Positions 34,221 through 43,296 of a DNA stretch of 64,000 nt are shown here, piece after piece. The position numbers and the translations under genes were made by a program. The notes under the pieces are model-generated. The model searched no databases. It saw nothing but the letters and a program-made list of their open reading frames with translations, and was not told the origin of the DNA. Positions within the stretch are counted from its first letter, which is position 1; the number at the start of each line of letters is the position of its first letter. The stretch comes from JANNVK01 sp031430435 (GTDB lineage Bacteria; Acidobacteriota; Blastocatellia; Pyrinomonadales; Pyrinomonadaceae): assembly GCA_031430435.1 (NCBI GenBank), contig JANPBM010000119.1, positions 1 to 64,000 of the forward strand, written 5' to 3'.

Positions 34221-34349
34221 TTATAAACCGTCGGCAATACCGGCAAGAATGCTTCCGACAAACTCAAAAGCTATTTCAAATACAATTTCAAAAAACGTCT
34301 CAACCAAAGACTCGACTGCCTCTTCCTTTATATCTTGTAAAACATTCAT
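34221..34349 (-). CDS. Small acidic amphipathic protein (42 residues)
   Basis: An ATG at 34349, with GAGG 8 bp upstream, opens 42 codons ending in TAA. The product starts MNVLQDIKEEAVESLVETFF and continues into a Phe/Ile/Val-rich stretch ending LAGIADGL, acidic and amphipathic, possibly membrane-associating. It lies about 100 bp upstream of the SPFH gene in the same direction and could be its membrane partner. It is short, so chance is not excluded. Confidence 0.4.
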   Translation of the reverse strand: MNVLQDIKEEAVESLVETFFEIVFEIAFEFVGSILAGIADGL

Positions 34350-34433
34350 TTCAAAACCTCAAGAAATATAACGAAAAATATTGCTTAAAGTTTCTGATTT
34401 ACCGAGAAAAATTTGCTAAAATATAAGCAAGTT

Positions 34434-34739
34434 ATGACATTCTATCACATTACAACGCCCGAACATTGGTCAAAATACGCCGCCGATTCATTTTACGAAG
34501 CCGAAAGTCTGCATTCCGAAGGCTTTATTCACGGCAGTTTTGCCGAACAATTAGATGAAACTTTGGCGACCTATTACAAAAACGTCGAAAAAGTTCTGAT
34601 CTTGACGATTGAAGAAGTAAATCTTGAATCCGAACTAAAAGTTGAAAAATCCCGCAACGGACAGTTTTTTCCGCACGTTTACGGAAAACTCAATAAATCC
34701 GCGATTTCTTATGTAGAAGAACGAGAGTTGAAAAATTGA
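34434..34739 (+). CDS. DUF952 family protein
   Basis: A 101-residue protein starting at MTFYHITTPEHW (an upstream ATG at 34413 would add seven residues that look spurious). The DUF952 pattern is clear: YHIT...W, LHSEGFIHGSF, and a C-terminal FPHVYGKLN. The fold is related to ADP-ribosyltransferase-like/RNA 2'-phosphotransferase-like proteins; function is unknown. It stands alone. Confidence 0.8.
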   Translation: MTFYHITTPEHWSKYAADSFYEAESLHSEGFIHGSFAEQLDETLATYYKNVEKVLILTIEEVNLESELKVEKSRNGQFFPHVYGKLNKSAISYVEERELKN

Positions 34740-34778
34740 TTCATCAGTTTATTCTTTCAATCAACAAATGAATCAATT

Positions 34779-36185
34779 TCAATACCAGCCAAGAAATTTC
34801 CACCAAATTAAACCGATAATTGTCCAAATTGCGATGTTGATAACGGAACAAATCAAGCCGATTGTCCACCAATTTGTTTGTTTGACGTAGCCGACACCGA
34901 ATAAAATCGGACCCGAAGTTGTGCCGTAATGCGTAATTCCGGCGTTTAGATTCGAGAAAAACGCGAGCAACAAAACCGCCAGTGCCGGCGGCGAACCGAC
35001 CGCGATCGTGACGACTAAAAACGGCACATACATCGCCGTAACGTGAGCCGTAATCGAGGCAAAAGCGTAGTGCGAGTAAAAATAAATAAGGACTAAAATC
35101 GCCAACGCCAGCGTCCAACTCATTCCGTTTGTGTAACTTGCCATCTTTTCGGCAAAGAGTTTCGTCAAACCTGTTTCGCCCAAAGATGTTGCCAAATTTA
35201 CCAAACCGCCATACCAGATAAAAACTTCCCACGCCGAATGTTCGTTCGTGATGTCTTTCCAATCGAGTACTTTTGTCAGCAATAAAACCGCAATTCCGAG
35301 CAATGCAACGAGTGTTGTATCCAGACCGTTGAGCTTTTTAGTTGCCCACAACACCACAACCATCAAAAAAACTGCCGACATTATCCATTCTTGCCAAGAC
35401 ACTTTGCCGAGTTTACCAAGTTGTTCCTTCGCAAATTCGGCGGCTTTCGGCGTAGAACGAATTTCGGGCGGAAAAAACTTGTAAATCATCAACGGAATAG
35501 CAATCAGTGATAATAACGACGGAACGCTCGACGCGATTAACCAATTCGCATACGTCAATTCGATATTCGCGGTTTTCAACGCAAAATCGGCGATAATAAA
35601 GTTTGAAACTTGTCCGGTCAGAAACGTCGCACAGATAATAACTTCGGTTTGATAGAGCAGATTTATCAGAAAAGTGCCGAGTTTATTTGATGATTCGTCG
35701 TTCGGATGCGAATCGTAAGTTTCAGCGATGCTTCGGGTTATCGGCAAGATTATTCCGCCCATTCTCGCACCTGTGGACGGAACGACGGTCGCCAAAAGCG
35801 TTTCCGCAATCACCAGCGAATAACCGAGTCCGAGCGTTTTTGCCCCAATCGCACGGACGAAATAAAGAGCAGTTCGTCTGCCCAAACCTGTTTTTATCAT
35901 TCCGCGCGACAGAAAAAACGCCGCTAAAACCAGCCACACAACCGGATCGGAATAACCTTTTAACGCTTTATCGATCGGCAACGCGCCAAAAACAACGACC
36001 GCAATCACGCCGAGGAAAACCATCGCACTTCCGGTTAAAGGCTGCATGATCGAACCGACAACGGTGGCGATAAAAATTGCCAACAGCGTCCAAGATTCTC
36101 TCGTAACGCCTGCGGGTACAGGTGCAAACGCAATCCCGAAGCCGACCGCGAGAACGATTAACCATTTGACAAGATTTTTTTGCAT
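34779..36185 (-). CDS. DASS/SLC13-family anion:Na+ symporter or dicarboxylate translocator
   Basis: A 468-residue inner-membrane protein with about 12 hydrophobic segments. VVPSTGARMGGIILPI near residue 130 and the late FFSNLNAGITHYGTTSGPIL are the SNT-type substrate and sodium motifs of the DASS family (2-oxoglutarate/malate translocators, citrate and succinate carriers). The exact anion is not predictable. It lies downstream of the liv operon, separated from it by a terminator. Confidence 0.88.
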   Translation of the reverse strand: MQKNLVKWLIVLAVGFGIAFAPVPAGVTRESWTLLAIFIATVVGSIMQPLTGSAMVFLGVIAVVVFGALPIDKALKGYSDPVVWLVLAAFFLSRGMIKTGLGRRTALYFVRAIGAKTLGLGYSLVIAETLLATVVPSTGARMGGIILPITRSIAETYDSHPNDESSNKLGTFLINLLYQTEVIICATFLTGQVSNFIIADFALKTANIELTYANWLIASSVPSLLSLIAIPLMIYKFFPPEIRSTPKAAEFAKEQLGKLGKVSWQEWIMSAVFLMVVVLWATKKLNGLDTTLVALLGIAVLLLTKVLDWKDITNEHSAWEVFIWYGGLVNLATSLGETGLTKLFAEKMASYTNGMSWTLALAILVLIYFYSHYAFASITAHVTAMYVPFLVVTIAVGSPPALAVLLLAFFSNLNAGITHYGTTSGPILFGVGYVKQTNWWTIGLICSVINIAIWTIIGLIWWKFLGWY

Positions 36186-36189
36186 ATAG

Positions 36190-36222
36190 AAAAAGAACGC
36201 ATTATACTTAAGTAATGCGTTC
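36190..36222 (-). terminator. Intrinsic terminator of the liv operon
   Basis: On the minus strand GAACGCATTA and TAATGCGTTC pair around an 8-nt loop and are followed by TTTTTC, just after livF. Confidence 0.8.
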
Positions 36223-36247
36223 CGGTAAGTCGTTTAATATCAAAAAA

Positions 36248-36952
36248 CTATTCGCCCAAATATGCTTCCTTCACGCGCGGATCGTTTGCCAAAACTTTTG
36301 AATCGCCTTCCATCACGATTCGTCCGGTTTCAAGCACATACGCCCGATCGGAATGTTGCAAAGCGCCAAACGCATTTTGTTCAACCAAAAGAATTGTCGT
36401 GCCTTTCGAGCGGATTTCGTCGATTGCTTCAAAAATTTGATGAACTACCAAAGGAGCAAGACCGAGCGACGGTTCGTCGAGCAACAACAAACGCGGACGG
36501 CACATCAAAGCACGAGCCATTGCCAGCATTTGCTGTTCGCCGCCGGAAAGTGTTCCCGCTTTTTGCGATTCGCGTTCTTTTAAACGCGGAAACATTGCGA
36601 AACCTCTTTCCAAATCATCTTTAATTCCGGCTTTATCTTTGCGGATATAGGCTCCCATATCCAGATTTTCGCGGATTGATAAATTGGCAAAAACTCCGCG
36701 ACCTTCGGGCGACATTGAAATTCCCATCGGAACAAGTTTGTGGGTTGCCATTCCGCTGATTTCTTTACCTTCGTATTTAACGGAACCCAATCTGGGCGAA
36801 AGCAAGCCCGTAATTGTCCGCAACGTGGTGGACTTTCCTGCTCCGTTGGCACCGATTAACGTTACCACTTCGCCTTGTTCGACACGCAACGAAATATCTG
36901 TCAACGCTTCAATCGCACCGTAATTAACTGAAATATTTTCTAAAACTAGCAT
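36248..36952 (-). CDS. livF: Branched-chain amino acid ABC transporter ATPase LivF
   Basis: A 234-residue ABC ATPase. Walker A is GANGAGKST near residue 35, signature LSGGEQQMLA near 137, Walker B LLLLDEPSLGLAP, and the switch His appears as LLVEQNAF, the LivF-type substitution. It pairs with LivG on the cytoplasmic face. Last gene of the liv operon, 18 bp after livG, followed by a terminator. Confidence 0.93.
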   Translation of the reverse strand: MLVLENISVNYGAIEALTDISLRVEQGEVVTLIGANGAGKSTTLRTITGLLSPRLGSVKYEGKEISGMATHKLVPMGISMSPEGRGVFANLSIRENLDMGAYIRKDKAGIKDDLERGFAMFPRLKERESQKAGTLSGGEQQMLAMARALMCRPRLLLLDEPSLGLAPLVVHQIFEAIDEIRSKGTTILLVEQNAFGALQHSDRAYVLETGRIVMEGDSKVLANDPRVKEAYLGE

Positions 36953-36970
36953 CTCTTTTGCAATTATAAT

Positions 36971-37744
36971 TTAGCTGCCCAAATAGGCTTCAATAACTTT
37001 CGGGTCATTTTTAATTTCTTCGGGACTGCCAAGCGCGATGGATTTGCCGTAATCCACCACCTGAATGCGGTCGCAAACTCCCATCACAACCCGCATATTG
37101 TGTTCAACCAACACAACGGTCAAATCAAATTTATCTCGAATTTCTTTAATCAACCTCGTTAAATCCTCTTGCTCGGACGGATTCATGCCGGCTGCGGGTT
37201 CGTCCAAAAGCAACAACTGCGGTTTGGTCGCCAATGCTCGAACTATTTCTAAACGGCGTTGATTTCCATACGGTAAACCGGTTCCGCCTTCGTCTTTGTA
37301 TTTGGCAAGATCGAAAATTTCCAACAGTTCCATCGCAAAATCACGATGTTCTTTTTCGTCCTTGAAATAGCGAGGCAATCGAAAAACAGCTTCTACCATC
37401 GTCTGTTTGGAATGACGATGACACGCCGTAACAACGTTTTCCAAGACTGTCATTGAAGGAAAAAGGCGAATGTTTTGAAAAGTTCGTGAAACGCCAAGCC
37501 GCGAAATTTGATACGGACGTTTACCGTTTATTCGCGTTCCGTCAATAAAAATGTCGCCCGAAGTAGGTTCGTAAACGCCGGTTAATAGATTAAAAACGGT
37601 CGTCTTTCCCGCCCCGTTCGGTCCGATAAGCCCGAAGATTTCGCCTCGGTGAACATTCATATCCAACTCTTTAACCGCCGTTAAACCGCCGAATTTTATC
37701 ACCGCTTTATTTGTTTGCAAAACTAAATCATTGCTTTTGTTCAT
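36971..37744 (-). CDS. livG: Branched-chain amino acid ABC transporter ATPase LivG
   Basis: A 257-residue ABC ATPase. Walker A GPNGAGKTT near residue 43, LGVSRTFQNIRLFPSMTVLE typical of LivG, signature YGNQRRLEI (a non-canonical LivG form), Walker B LLLLDEPAAGMNP and VLVEHNM. Its start overlaps the livM stop by 4 bp. Confidence 0.93.
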   Translation of the reverse strand: MNKSNDLVLQTNKAVIKFGGLTAVKELDMNVHRGEIFGLIGPNGAGKTTVFNLLTGVYEPTSGDIFIDGTRINGKRPYQISRLGVSRTFQNIRLFPSMTVLENVVTACHRHSKQTMVEAVFRLPRYFKDEKEHRDFAMELLEIFDLAKYKDEGGTGLPYGNQRRLEIVRALATKPQLLLLDEPAAGMNPSEQEDLTRLIKEIRDKFDLTVVLVEHNMRVVMGVCDRIQVVDYGKSIALGSPEEIKNDPKVIEAYLGS

Positions 37745-38778
37745 TTTGCGAGTCCTCCTTTGCGCTTAAAGAAGTCCATAATTTCTTTTGTTCCCAAAAT
37801 GCCTTGCGGACGTAAAATCATTGTCAGAATTAAAATCAAGGCAAAAATAACCAGTCGTAAATCTGCAAATTTAATTACCGTTTCGCCAACTTGAATATCC
37901 GGAAGTTGCCGCAAAAGTTCGGGTAAAAGCGTGACGACTATTGCGCCTAAAATCGCTCCCGTCATCGAACCCATTCCGCCGATGACAATCATAATAATAA
38001 TCTCGAACGACTTAATAAACTGAAAATCATTGGTGTGCAGAAACTTGTTGTAATGGGCAAAAAGAACACCCGCAATTCCTGCAAAAGATGAGCCGAGAAT
38101 AAACGAAGTTACTTTATAGCGAGTCGTGTTTACCCCCATTGCCTCTGCGGCAAGTTCGTCTTCGCGAATAGAAATTAACGCTCGTCCCGTATCGGATTTT
38201 ACGATATTATGAACAAAGATGACCGTAATCACGGTAAATACGCCGATCCAAAGGAAACTTGCATAACCCGGAACCGCATAGCCCGTGGCGCCGCCGACCG
38301 CGTCGATATTCAAAATAACAATGCGGATTATTTCTGCGAATCCGAGTGTAACAATTGCCAGATAATCACCTTTTAAGCGCAAACTCGGAATTCCGACAAT
38401 TGCCCCCGCGATTCCGGCGGCGACGGCGCCGATGATGATGGCGATTAGTAAAACAATGCCCATTGCGACATTTTCACCAAAAAAACCAAAGACAGATTCG
38501 AGCGATTTTCCGTAGTTTACCGAAAAGTACGCCGAAGAATAAGCTCCGACAGCCATAAATCCCGCGTGACCGATCGAAAACTGTCCGGTAAATCCGTTTA
38601 TCAGATTGAGCGACGTTGCCAAAATCATACTGATGGCAATAAAGACCAATATTCGCCCCGTATAATCGTCAAAACCGAACCCTAAAAATCCGGTTTTGCT
38701 CAACATTTCGTTCAAAACGTAAATTGCCGCAAGAGCTGCAACAATGCCAATAGTTGTTTTTATCCAATTCATAAACAA
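37741..38778 (-). CDS. livM: Branched-chain amino acid ABC transporter permease LivM
   Basis: A 345-residue membrane protein with about 8-9 helices. The family motifs NLINGFTGQFSIGHAGFMAV and the cytoplasmic EAA-like loop with DTGRALISIREDELAAEAMG, plus GGMGSMTGAILGAIV, are characteristic of LivM. Lies 42 bp downstream of livH in the same operon. Confidence 0.92.
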   Translation of the reverse strand: MFMNWIKTTIGIVAALAAIYVLNEMLSKTGFLGFGFDDYTGRILVFIAISMILATSLNLINGFTGQFSIGHAGFMAVGAYSSAYFSVNYGKSLESVFGFFGENVAMGIVLLIAIIIGAVAAGIAGAIVGIPSLRLKGDYLAIVTLGFAEIIRIVILNIDAVGGATGYAVPGYASFLWIGVFTVITVIFVHNIVKSDTGRALISIREDELAAEAMGVNTTRYKVTSFILGSSFAGIAGVLFAHYNKFLHTNDFQFIKSFEIIIMIVIGGMGSMTGAILGAIVVTLLPELLRQLPDIQVGETVIKFADLRLVIFALILILTMILRPQGILGTKEIMDFFKRKGGLAK

Positions 38779-38820
38779 TAGTTACCGGTTAATCTATATC
38801 AGGCAACAATTAACAATTTA

Positions 38821-39738
38821 CTAAACTTTCTCCTGCACATTCGATCCCAAAAGTCCCGCAGGTCGAATTAACAGCACCAAAATCAAAATTGCGAAAGCCA
38901 CGGCATCCCGATAAGTTGACGGAATCCCGATGTAACTTCCGTAACCGACTACCAATGTTTCCGCCGCACCGATTAGTAATCCGCCGAGAACCGCGCCCGG
39001 AATATTTCCGATTCCGCCCAAAACGGCTGCCACAAAGGCTTTCAGTCCATACATAATTCCCATCAACGGGTCAATTTTAGGATTATATTGCGCCGTCAAA
39101 ACTCCGCCTGCCGCCGCGAGCGCAGACCCCAAAGCAAAGGTAAACGAAATCACGAAATCAGTGTTTATTCCCATCAATTTTGCAGATGCTAAATTGAAAG
39201 AAACCGCCCGCATCGCTTTACCGATTTTCGTGTAAAAAATAATGTATTGCAGTGCAACCATCAACAGCATTGACACCGTAAAAATTAAAATCTGCGAAGT
39301 TGAAATTTTTGCATTTCCAAAAAGAGTAAAACTGTCGTTCGTAATCAGTTGGGGAAAAGCCTTCGGAGTTCCGGAAAATATAAAGACGAAAAGATACTCG
39401 ATTAACAGCGACACCCCGATTGCCGTAATGAGTGTCGTCATTTTCGAGAATTTTCTGACCGGACGATAGGCAAAGCGTTCGATTATCATTCCGACAATCG
39501 CGGCAACCGCCATTGATCCGAGTAACGTTACGGCAAAGCCCAAAATCGACGGATTCGTGGCAAACCCCAATGATGTGGCGATAATGAATCCGGTGTATGC
39601 GCCAACCATATAAATGTCGCCGTGCGCGAAATTTATCAGTCGCAAAGTCCCGTAAACCATCGTGTAGCCGAGAGCAATGAGCGCATAAATCGAGCCGATC
39701 GTCAGACCGTTTATAAGTTGTTGAACAAAAGTGTCCAT
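38821..39738 (-). CDS. livH: Branched-chain amino acid ABC transporter permease LivH
   Basis: A 305-residue permease: GSIYALIALGYTMVYGTLRL and NFAHGDIYMVGAY at the N-terminus, the loop ASAKLMGINTDFVISFTFAL, and GGIGNIPGAVLGGLLIG are the LivH motifs. It forms the membrane channel with LivM. 77 bp after livJ. Confidence 0.92.
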   Translation of the reverse strand: MDTFVQQLINGLTIGSIYALIALGYTMVYGTLRLINFAHGDIYMVGAYTGFIIATSLGFATNPSILGFAVTLLGSMAVAAIVGMIIERFAYRPVRKFSKMTTLITAIGVSLLIEYLFVFIFSGTPKAFPQLITNDSFTLFGNAKISTSQILIFTVSMLLMVALQYIIFYTKIGKAMRAVSFNLASAKLMGINTDFVISFTFALGSALAAAGGVLTAQYNPKIDPLMGIMYGLKAFVAAVLGGIGNIPGAVLGGLLIGAAETLVVGYGSYIGIPSTYRDAVAFAILILVLLIRPAGLLGSNVQEKV

Positions 39739-39815
39739 ATTATTCAGAGCAAAAGCCTTAAAACGGAGTCTTGGGTCAATAACTTAACCCAAAACCCCAA
39801 TTTTTACTTCTAAAG

Positions 39816-41090
39816 TTATTTTGTTGCGTTTGCGGCGGTTTTAGCCGTGTTTGTGTTTGCTTCGGGTTTCGCGTTGCTGTTTGCCGTCGCAGCAGAAACA
39901 GTTGTCGCCGGGGCAGACATTCCTTCAGGATAAATTGTTTCTTTGAAGGTGAATTTTCCCGCGACGGCATCAAGTTCCAAAACAACCGCCGGTTTAATTG
40001 CGTTTCGGCTTCCGTCAAGGGTGATTTTGCCGGTTACGCCGGAGTATTCTTTGGTTGCGTTGATGGCATCTTTCAACTTCGCGCTGTCAGTTCCGCCGGC
40101 GCGTTTAATCGCATCCGCCAAAACTTTAGCCGAATCGTAGGCAAGCGCCGCCAATGAGTCAGGAGCAACGTTGAATTTCGCTTTATAGCTTTTTACAAAA
40201 TTTTGGATTTCAGGCGAAGGATTATCCGCCGAATAATGGTTAGAAATGTAGGCATTTTTCAACGACTCGCCGCCGAGTTTCCAAAGTTCGGGAGAATCCC
40301 AACCGTCGCCGCCCAAAAGAGGCATTGTCATTCCAAGTTCGCGGGCTTGGCGGGCAATAATTCCGACCTCGCCGTAATAGCCGGGAATGTAAATCACATC
40401 AGGCTTTTGATCCCGCATTTGGGTCAACTGACCTTTAAAGTCTTGGTCTTTCTGAGCATACGTTTGCTTGGTAATTACTTTTCCGCCGAGTTTTGTAAAT
40501 TCTTCTTCAAAAAACTTTGTCAAACCTTTACTGTAATCGGAACTGTTATCGCCGAGAATCGCCGCTGTTTTTGCTTTCAATGTGTTTGCCGCAAATTTTG
40601 CCATGACCGAACCTTGAAACGGGTCGATAAAACAGACGCGTGAAATATAATCGCCGACTTCGGTAACTTTCGGATTCGTTGACGACGGTGTAATCATCGG
40701 AACTTTTGCTTCTTGGGCAACGGGAGCTGCGGCAAGTGAATTCGACGAGGCAACTTCGCCCAAAACTGCCGCAACTTTGTCTTGGCTGATTAGTTTTGAG
40801 ATGACGGTTTTCGCTTTTTCGGGAGTTCCCTGATCGTCTTCAAAAACCATTTCGAGTTTTTTACCGTTCACTCCGCCGCCGGCATTGATTTCTTCAAATG
40901 CCAACTGAATGCCGTTTTTGGTTGATTGACCAAAACTCGAAGTCGCTCCGCTGGTGTCGCCGTAAACGCCGACTTTTATGCCGTCGCCCGCCGGAGCGGT
41001 TGTTCCGTTAGTGTTACTGCCTTTTTGAACACAAGATACCGAAAGAATCATGGAAATTGCTGCCGCAATACTTAAAAAAGTTCTTTTCAT
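39816..41090 (-). CDS. livJ: Branched-chain amino acid ABC transporter substrate-binding lipoprotein
   Basis: A 424-residue periplasmic-binding protein of the Leu/Ile/Val type. Lipobox SVSCVQKG (Cys at about residue 20) anchors it. The body has the type I fold pattern: KVGVYGDTSGATSSFGQ, VAAVLGEVASSNSLAAAPVA, MITPSSTNPKVTEVGDYISR, and DVIYIPGYYGEVG. An Ala/Thr/Asn/Lys-rich tail of about 35 residues is an unusual extension. First gene of the operon with a good AGGAACGT-type ribosome site. Specificity may be for amino acids other than Leu/Ile/Val. Confidence 0.9.
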   Translation of the reverse strand: MKRTFLSIAAAISMILSVSCVQKGSNTNGTTAPAGDGIKVGVYGDTSGATSSFGQSTKNGIQLAFEEINAGGGVNGKKLEMVFEDDQGTPEKAKTVISKLISQDKVAAVLGEVASSNSLAAAPVAQEAKVPMITPSSTNPKVTEVGDYISRVCFIDPFQGSVMAKFAANTLKAKTAAILGDNSSDYSKGLTKFFEEEFTKLGGKVITKQTYAQKDQDFKGQLTQMRDQKPDVIYIPGYYGEVGIIARQARELGMTMPLLGGDGWDSPELWKLGGESLKNAYISNHYSADNPSPEIQNFVKSYKAKFNVAPDSLAALAYDSAKVLADAIKRAGGTDSAKLKDAINATKEYSGVTGKITLDGSRNAIKPAVVLELDAVAGKFTFKETIYPEGMSAPATTVSAATANSNAKPEANTNTAKTAANATK

Positions 41091-41516
41091 ACGTTCCTCA
41101 CAAATTATATATTGAAATTATAAACCGAAATCATAAGCGAAACTAAAGTTCGGGCTGACTGAAAACGTCCGAGTCTTTTCACTTTTAAGCAAACCATTCC
41201 GAAAAAGTTATCTTAATTAATCCGATTTATAAAGATGTAATTATTACAGACTATTAGTATACCTAAATAAGTGAAGGTGTCGAGTTTTGAAAAGCGAATA
41301 TTGACTATTACGAGCGATAAACCTGCCGGAAATTCGGGTGTTAAATCCTTTTTTGAAAATATAGCTTTGCAATCGTGAAAATCCCGTATTGTTTTTTAAT
41401 GCTGTCGGGAAAACTGCGGGTATTTTGTTGTAAAACTAAAATAGTTTATTTTTTGCGTGAAATTATGCGCTATTTTATTTGTTTCTCGGCAGTCCGCAGA
41501 CTAAAATCCGATAAGG
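41091..41516. other. Intergenic region with no recognised feature
   Basis: Between the divergent livJ and VanZ genes. It must hold the livJ promoter on the minus strand (TATAAT-like sequences at about 41106-41125) and the VanZ promoter on the plus strand. No RNA gene, repeat or ORF is convincing. Confidence 0.5.
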
Positions 41517-41975
41517 ATGATTGAACAAACTCGCAAAGATATTCGGCGCAACCGATTTTTTCGTTATGCGCCGTTTTTGTTATGGATCGGTTTTATATTT
41601 TTTATGTCGTCGAATTCGGGTTCGATGACAAATACATCGCGTTTTATTCGCCCGTTGTTGGAATTTTTGTTCCCGAATTCGCCGGCGGAAACGCTCGACA
41701 TTTATCACGGCTACATTCGCAAACTCGCGCATTTTACCGAATATGCGATGCTTGCATTTTGGGCTTCGCGCGCATTTCGGCATTCATCGAAACATTTTTT
41801 GCAAAAATTTTGGTATCTTTCGGCGATACTCTGCGTTTTCTCGGTTGCTTTGTTCGACGAATATAATCAAAGTTTTAACCGAAATCGAACAGGTTCGATT
41901 TACGATGTTTTACTGGATTGTTTGGGTGGTTTGGTAATGATTTGGGCGATTGGGTTGTGGTTCAGAAAAACGTAA
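41517..41975 (+). CDS. VanZ-like membrane protein
   Basis: A 152-residue protein with four hydrophobic segments. It has the VanZ signature: RKLAHFTEYAMLAFWASRAF, then DEYNQSFNRNRTGSIYDVLL and CLGGLVMIWA. The family is named from glycopeptide-resistance clusters but is widespread and of unknown biochemical role. No van genes are here. Confidence 0.8.
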   Translation: MIEQTRKDIRRNRFFRYAPFLLWIGFIFFMSSNSGSMTNTSRFIRPLLEFLFPNSPAETLDIYHGYIRKLAHFTEYAMLAFWASRAFRHSSKHFLQKFWYLSAILCVFSVALFDEYNQSFNRNRTGSIYDVLLDCLGGLVMIWAIGLWFRKT

Positions 41976-41995
41976 TTGCGGAATTTTCCGCCGCG

Positions 41996-43285
41996 TCAAT
42001 TTATTCTCGACGATTTTCCGTTGCTTAAATTCAATGAATATCGGGTTCGGCTTCCGTGTTCGTCATTGGCTTCGATGCCGATTTCGGTTGACGGCGCGGA
42101 AACTTGCATCCGAAAACTTCCGTCGCCGACGGCAAAAGTTTCGCGTCCGAGAATTCTGACAACCGTTCCCGGATTGGTTTTACCGCTCACAACATAAACG
42201 TTTCCGCCGATGTTTTCGGCTTTCAAATCGCTCAAAGCCATTGCTCCGCCGGGTTCTCTGGTCGCAATCGTAAACTTCCACGGCTCGCTCCATTCGCTGA
42301 TTTGCCCCGAACTTGCCACCGAACGAACTCGCCAAAAATAACCTCCCGCCGTGATTTTTGCCAACGTCAAATTCGGTGTAACCAACGGTTCTTTTTCGAT
42401 AACCATTGACTCCGCGACAAAGAACGGCGAGGTGGCAACTTCGACGCGATAATAAGCGGTCGGCAGATTATCGGTTTTTTGCCAACGCAAAGTCATCGCG
42501 GTATTTCCCGCATCGGAAACAAAAATTTGTTCGAGTGTCGGCGGAGCAATCAGTTTGGGTGCGTCGAGCGACTTTTCTTTCGGCAAAACCTTGCCGTTCG
42601 GAGCAATCGAAGCATATTCATTGTCTTTGATAACAATTTTTTCGCCGTTGACAGAGGTTTCAACGCTGCCGCGTGAGATGCGAATTTCTCCGCCGTCGGT
42701 TTTGGCATTTACTCCGAAATTTGCTTCGGTTTGAGCCGAAATTTTACTTTCGACTTGTTTTACTTCGACTATATTTTGCGATTCGCCGGATTGATCTTCG
42801 GTTTTAACGTTAATTTGTCCGCCGCCAAGCGAGACTTTAACGTTTGTTCCGCCCAAAATAGAAGTGTTGTCGCGGACAATAACGGTGCTGTTCGGTTTGA
42901 TGGTCAACGTCGAACCGTCAATCATTTGCAACTGAGTTTTGCCGTCGGCTTGGGTTTGAATCGTGTCGCCGGCGGCAACATACGTTGTTTGCGTAACGCG
43001 AATGACTTCGCGCGTGGATGCCCGAATGATGCGAACGTCGCCTTCAAACGAGGAAATAACCGCCGCATTTTTCGGAGTTTCGCCTTTTTGAATAGATTCT
43101 CGGTTTTTCCAAAGCCACCAGCCGCCGCAACCAAGCAGACCGATAACCACGCACGCGGCTATCAAACCGTAAATCGTACTTCGCTTAATTTTCCACCAAT
43201 CTACATAAAATCGGCGAAATTTTTGATCTTTATTATCCACGCGAAAAGGTTTATTTTCCCTTTGTTTTACTACAATCAGCGACAT
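41996..43285 (-). CDS. FecR-domain membrane-anchored protein
   Basis: A 429-residue protein with a short cytoplasmic N-terminus and one membrane helix (about residues 36-58, YGLIAACVVIGLLGCGGWWL). The periplasmic part has a FecR domain (FEGDVRIIRAST...VAAGDTIQTQADGKTQLQMI) that continues in beta-strands, then a Fn3-like module (TMTLRWQKTDNLPTAYYRVE) and a C-terminal beta-domain. It lacks the usual FecI sigma partner; these Acidobacteria-type proteins may instead be structural. terC ends 12 bp upstream on the same strand. Confidence 0.78.
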   Translation of the reverse strand: MSLIVVKQRENKPFRVDNKDQKFRRFYVDWWKIKRSTIYGLIAACVVIGLLGCGGWWLWKNRESIQKGETPKNAAVISSFEGDVRIIRASTREVIRVTQTTYVAAGDTIQTQADGKTQLQMIDGSTLTIKPNSTVIVRDNTSILGGTNVKVSLGGGQINVKTEDQSGESQNIVEVKQVESKISAQTEANFGVNAKTDGGEIRISRGSVETSVNGEKIVIKDNEYASIAPNGKVLPKEKSLDAPKLIAPPTLEQIFVSDAGNTAMTLRWQKTDNLPTAYYRVEVATSPFFVAESMVIEKEPLVTPNLTLAKITAGGYFWRVRSVASSGQISEWSEPWKFTIATREPGGAMALSDLKAENIGGNVYVVSGKTNPGTVVRILGRETFAVGDGSFRMQVSAPSTEIGIEANDEHGSRTRYSLNLSNGKSSRIN

Positions 43286-43296
43286 CTGTTTTTGTT

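Noticed and set aside
34744..35262. 172-codon frame within the DASS transporter
   Set aside because: Out-of-frame shadow of the transporter gene on the same strand.
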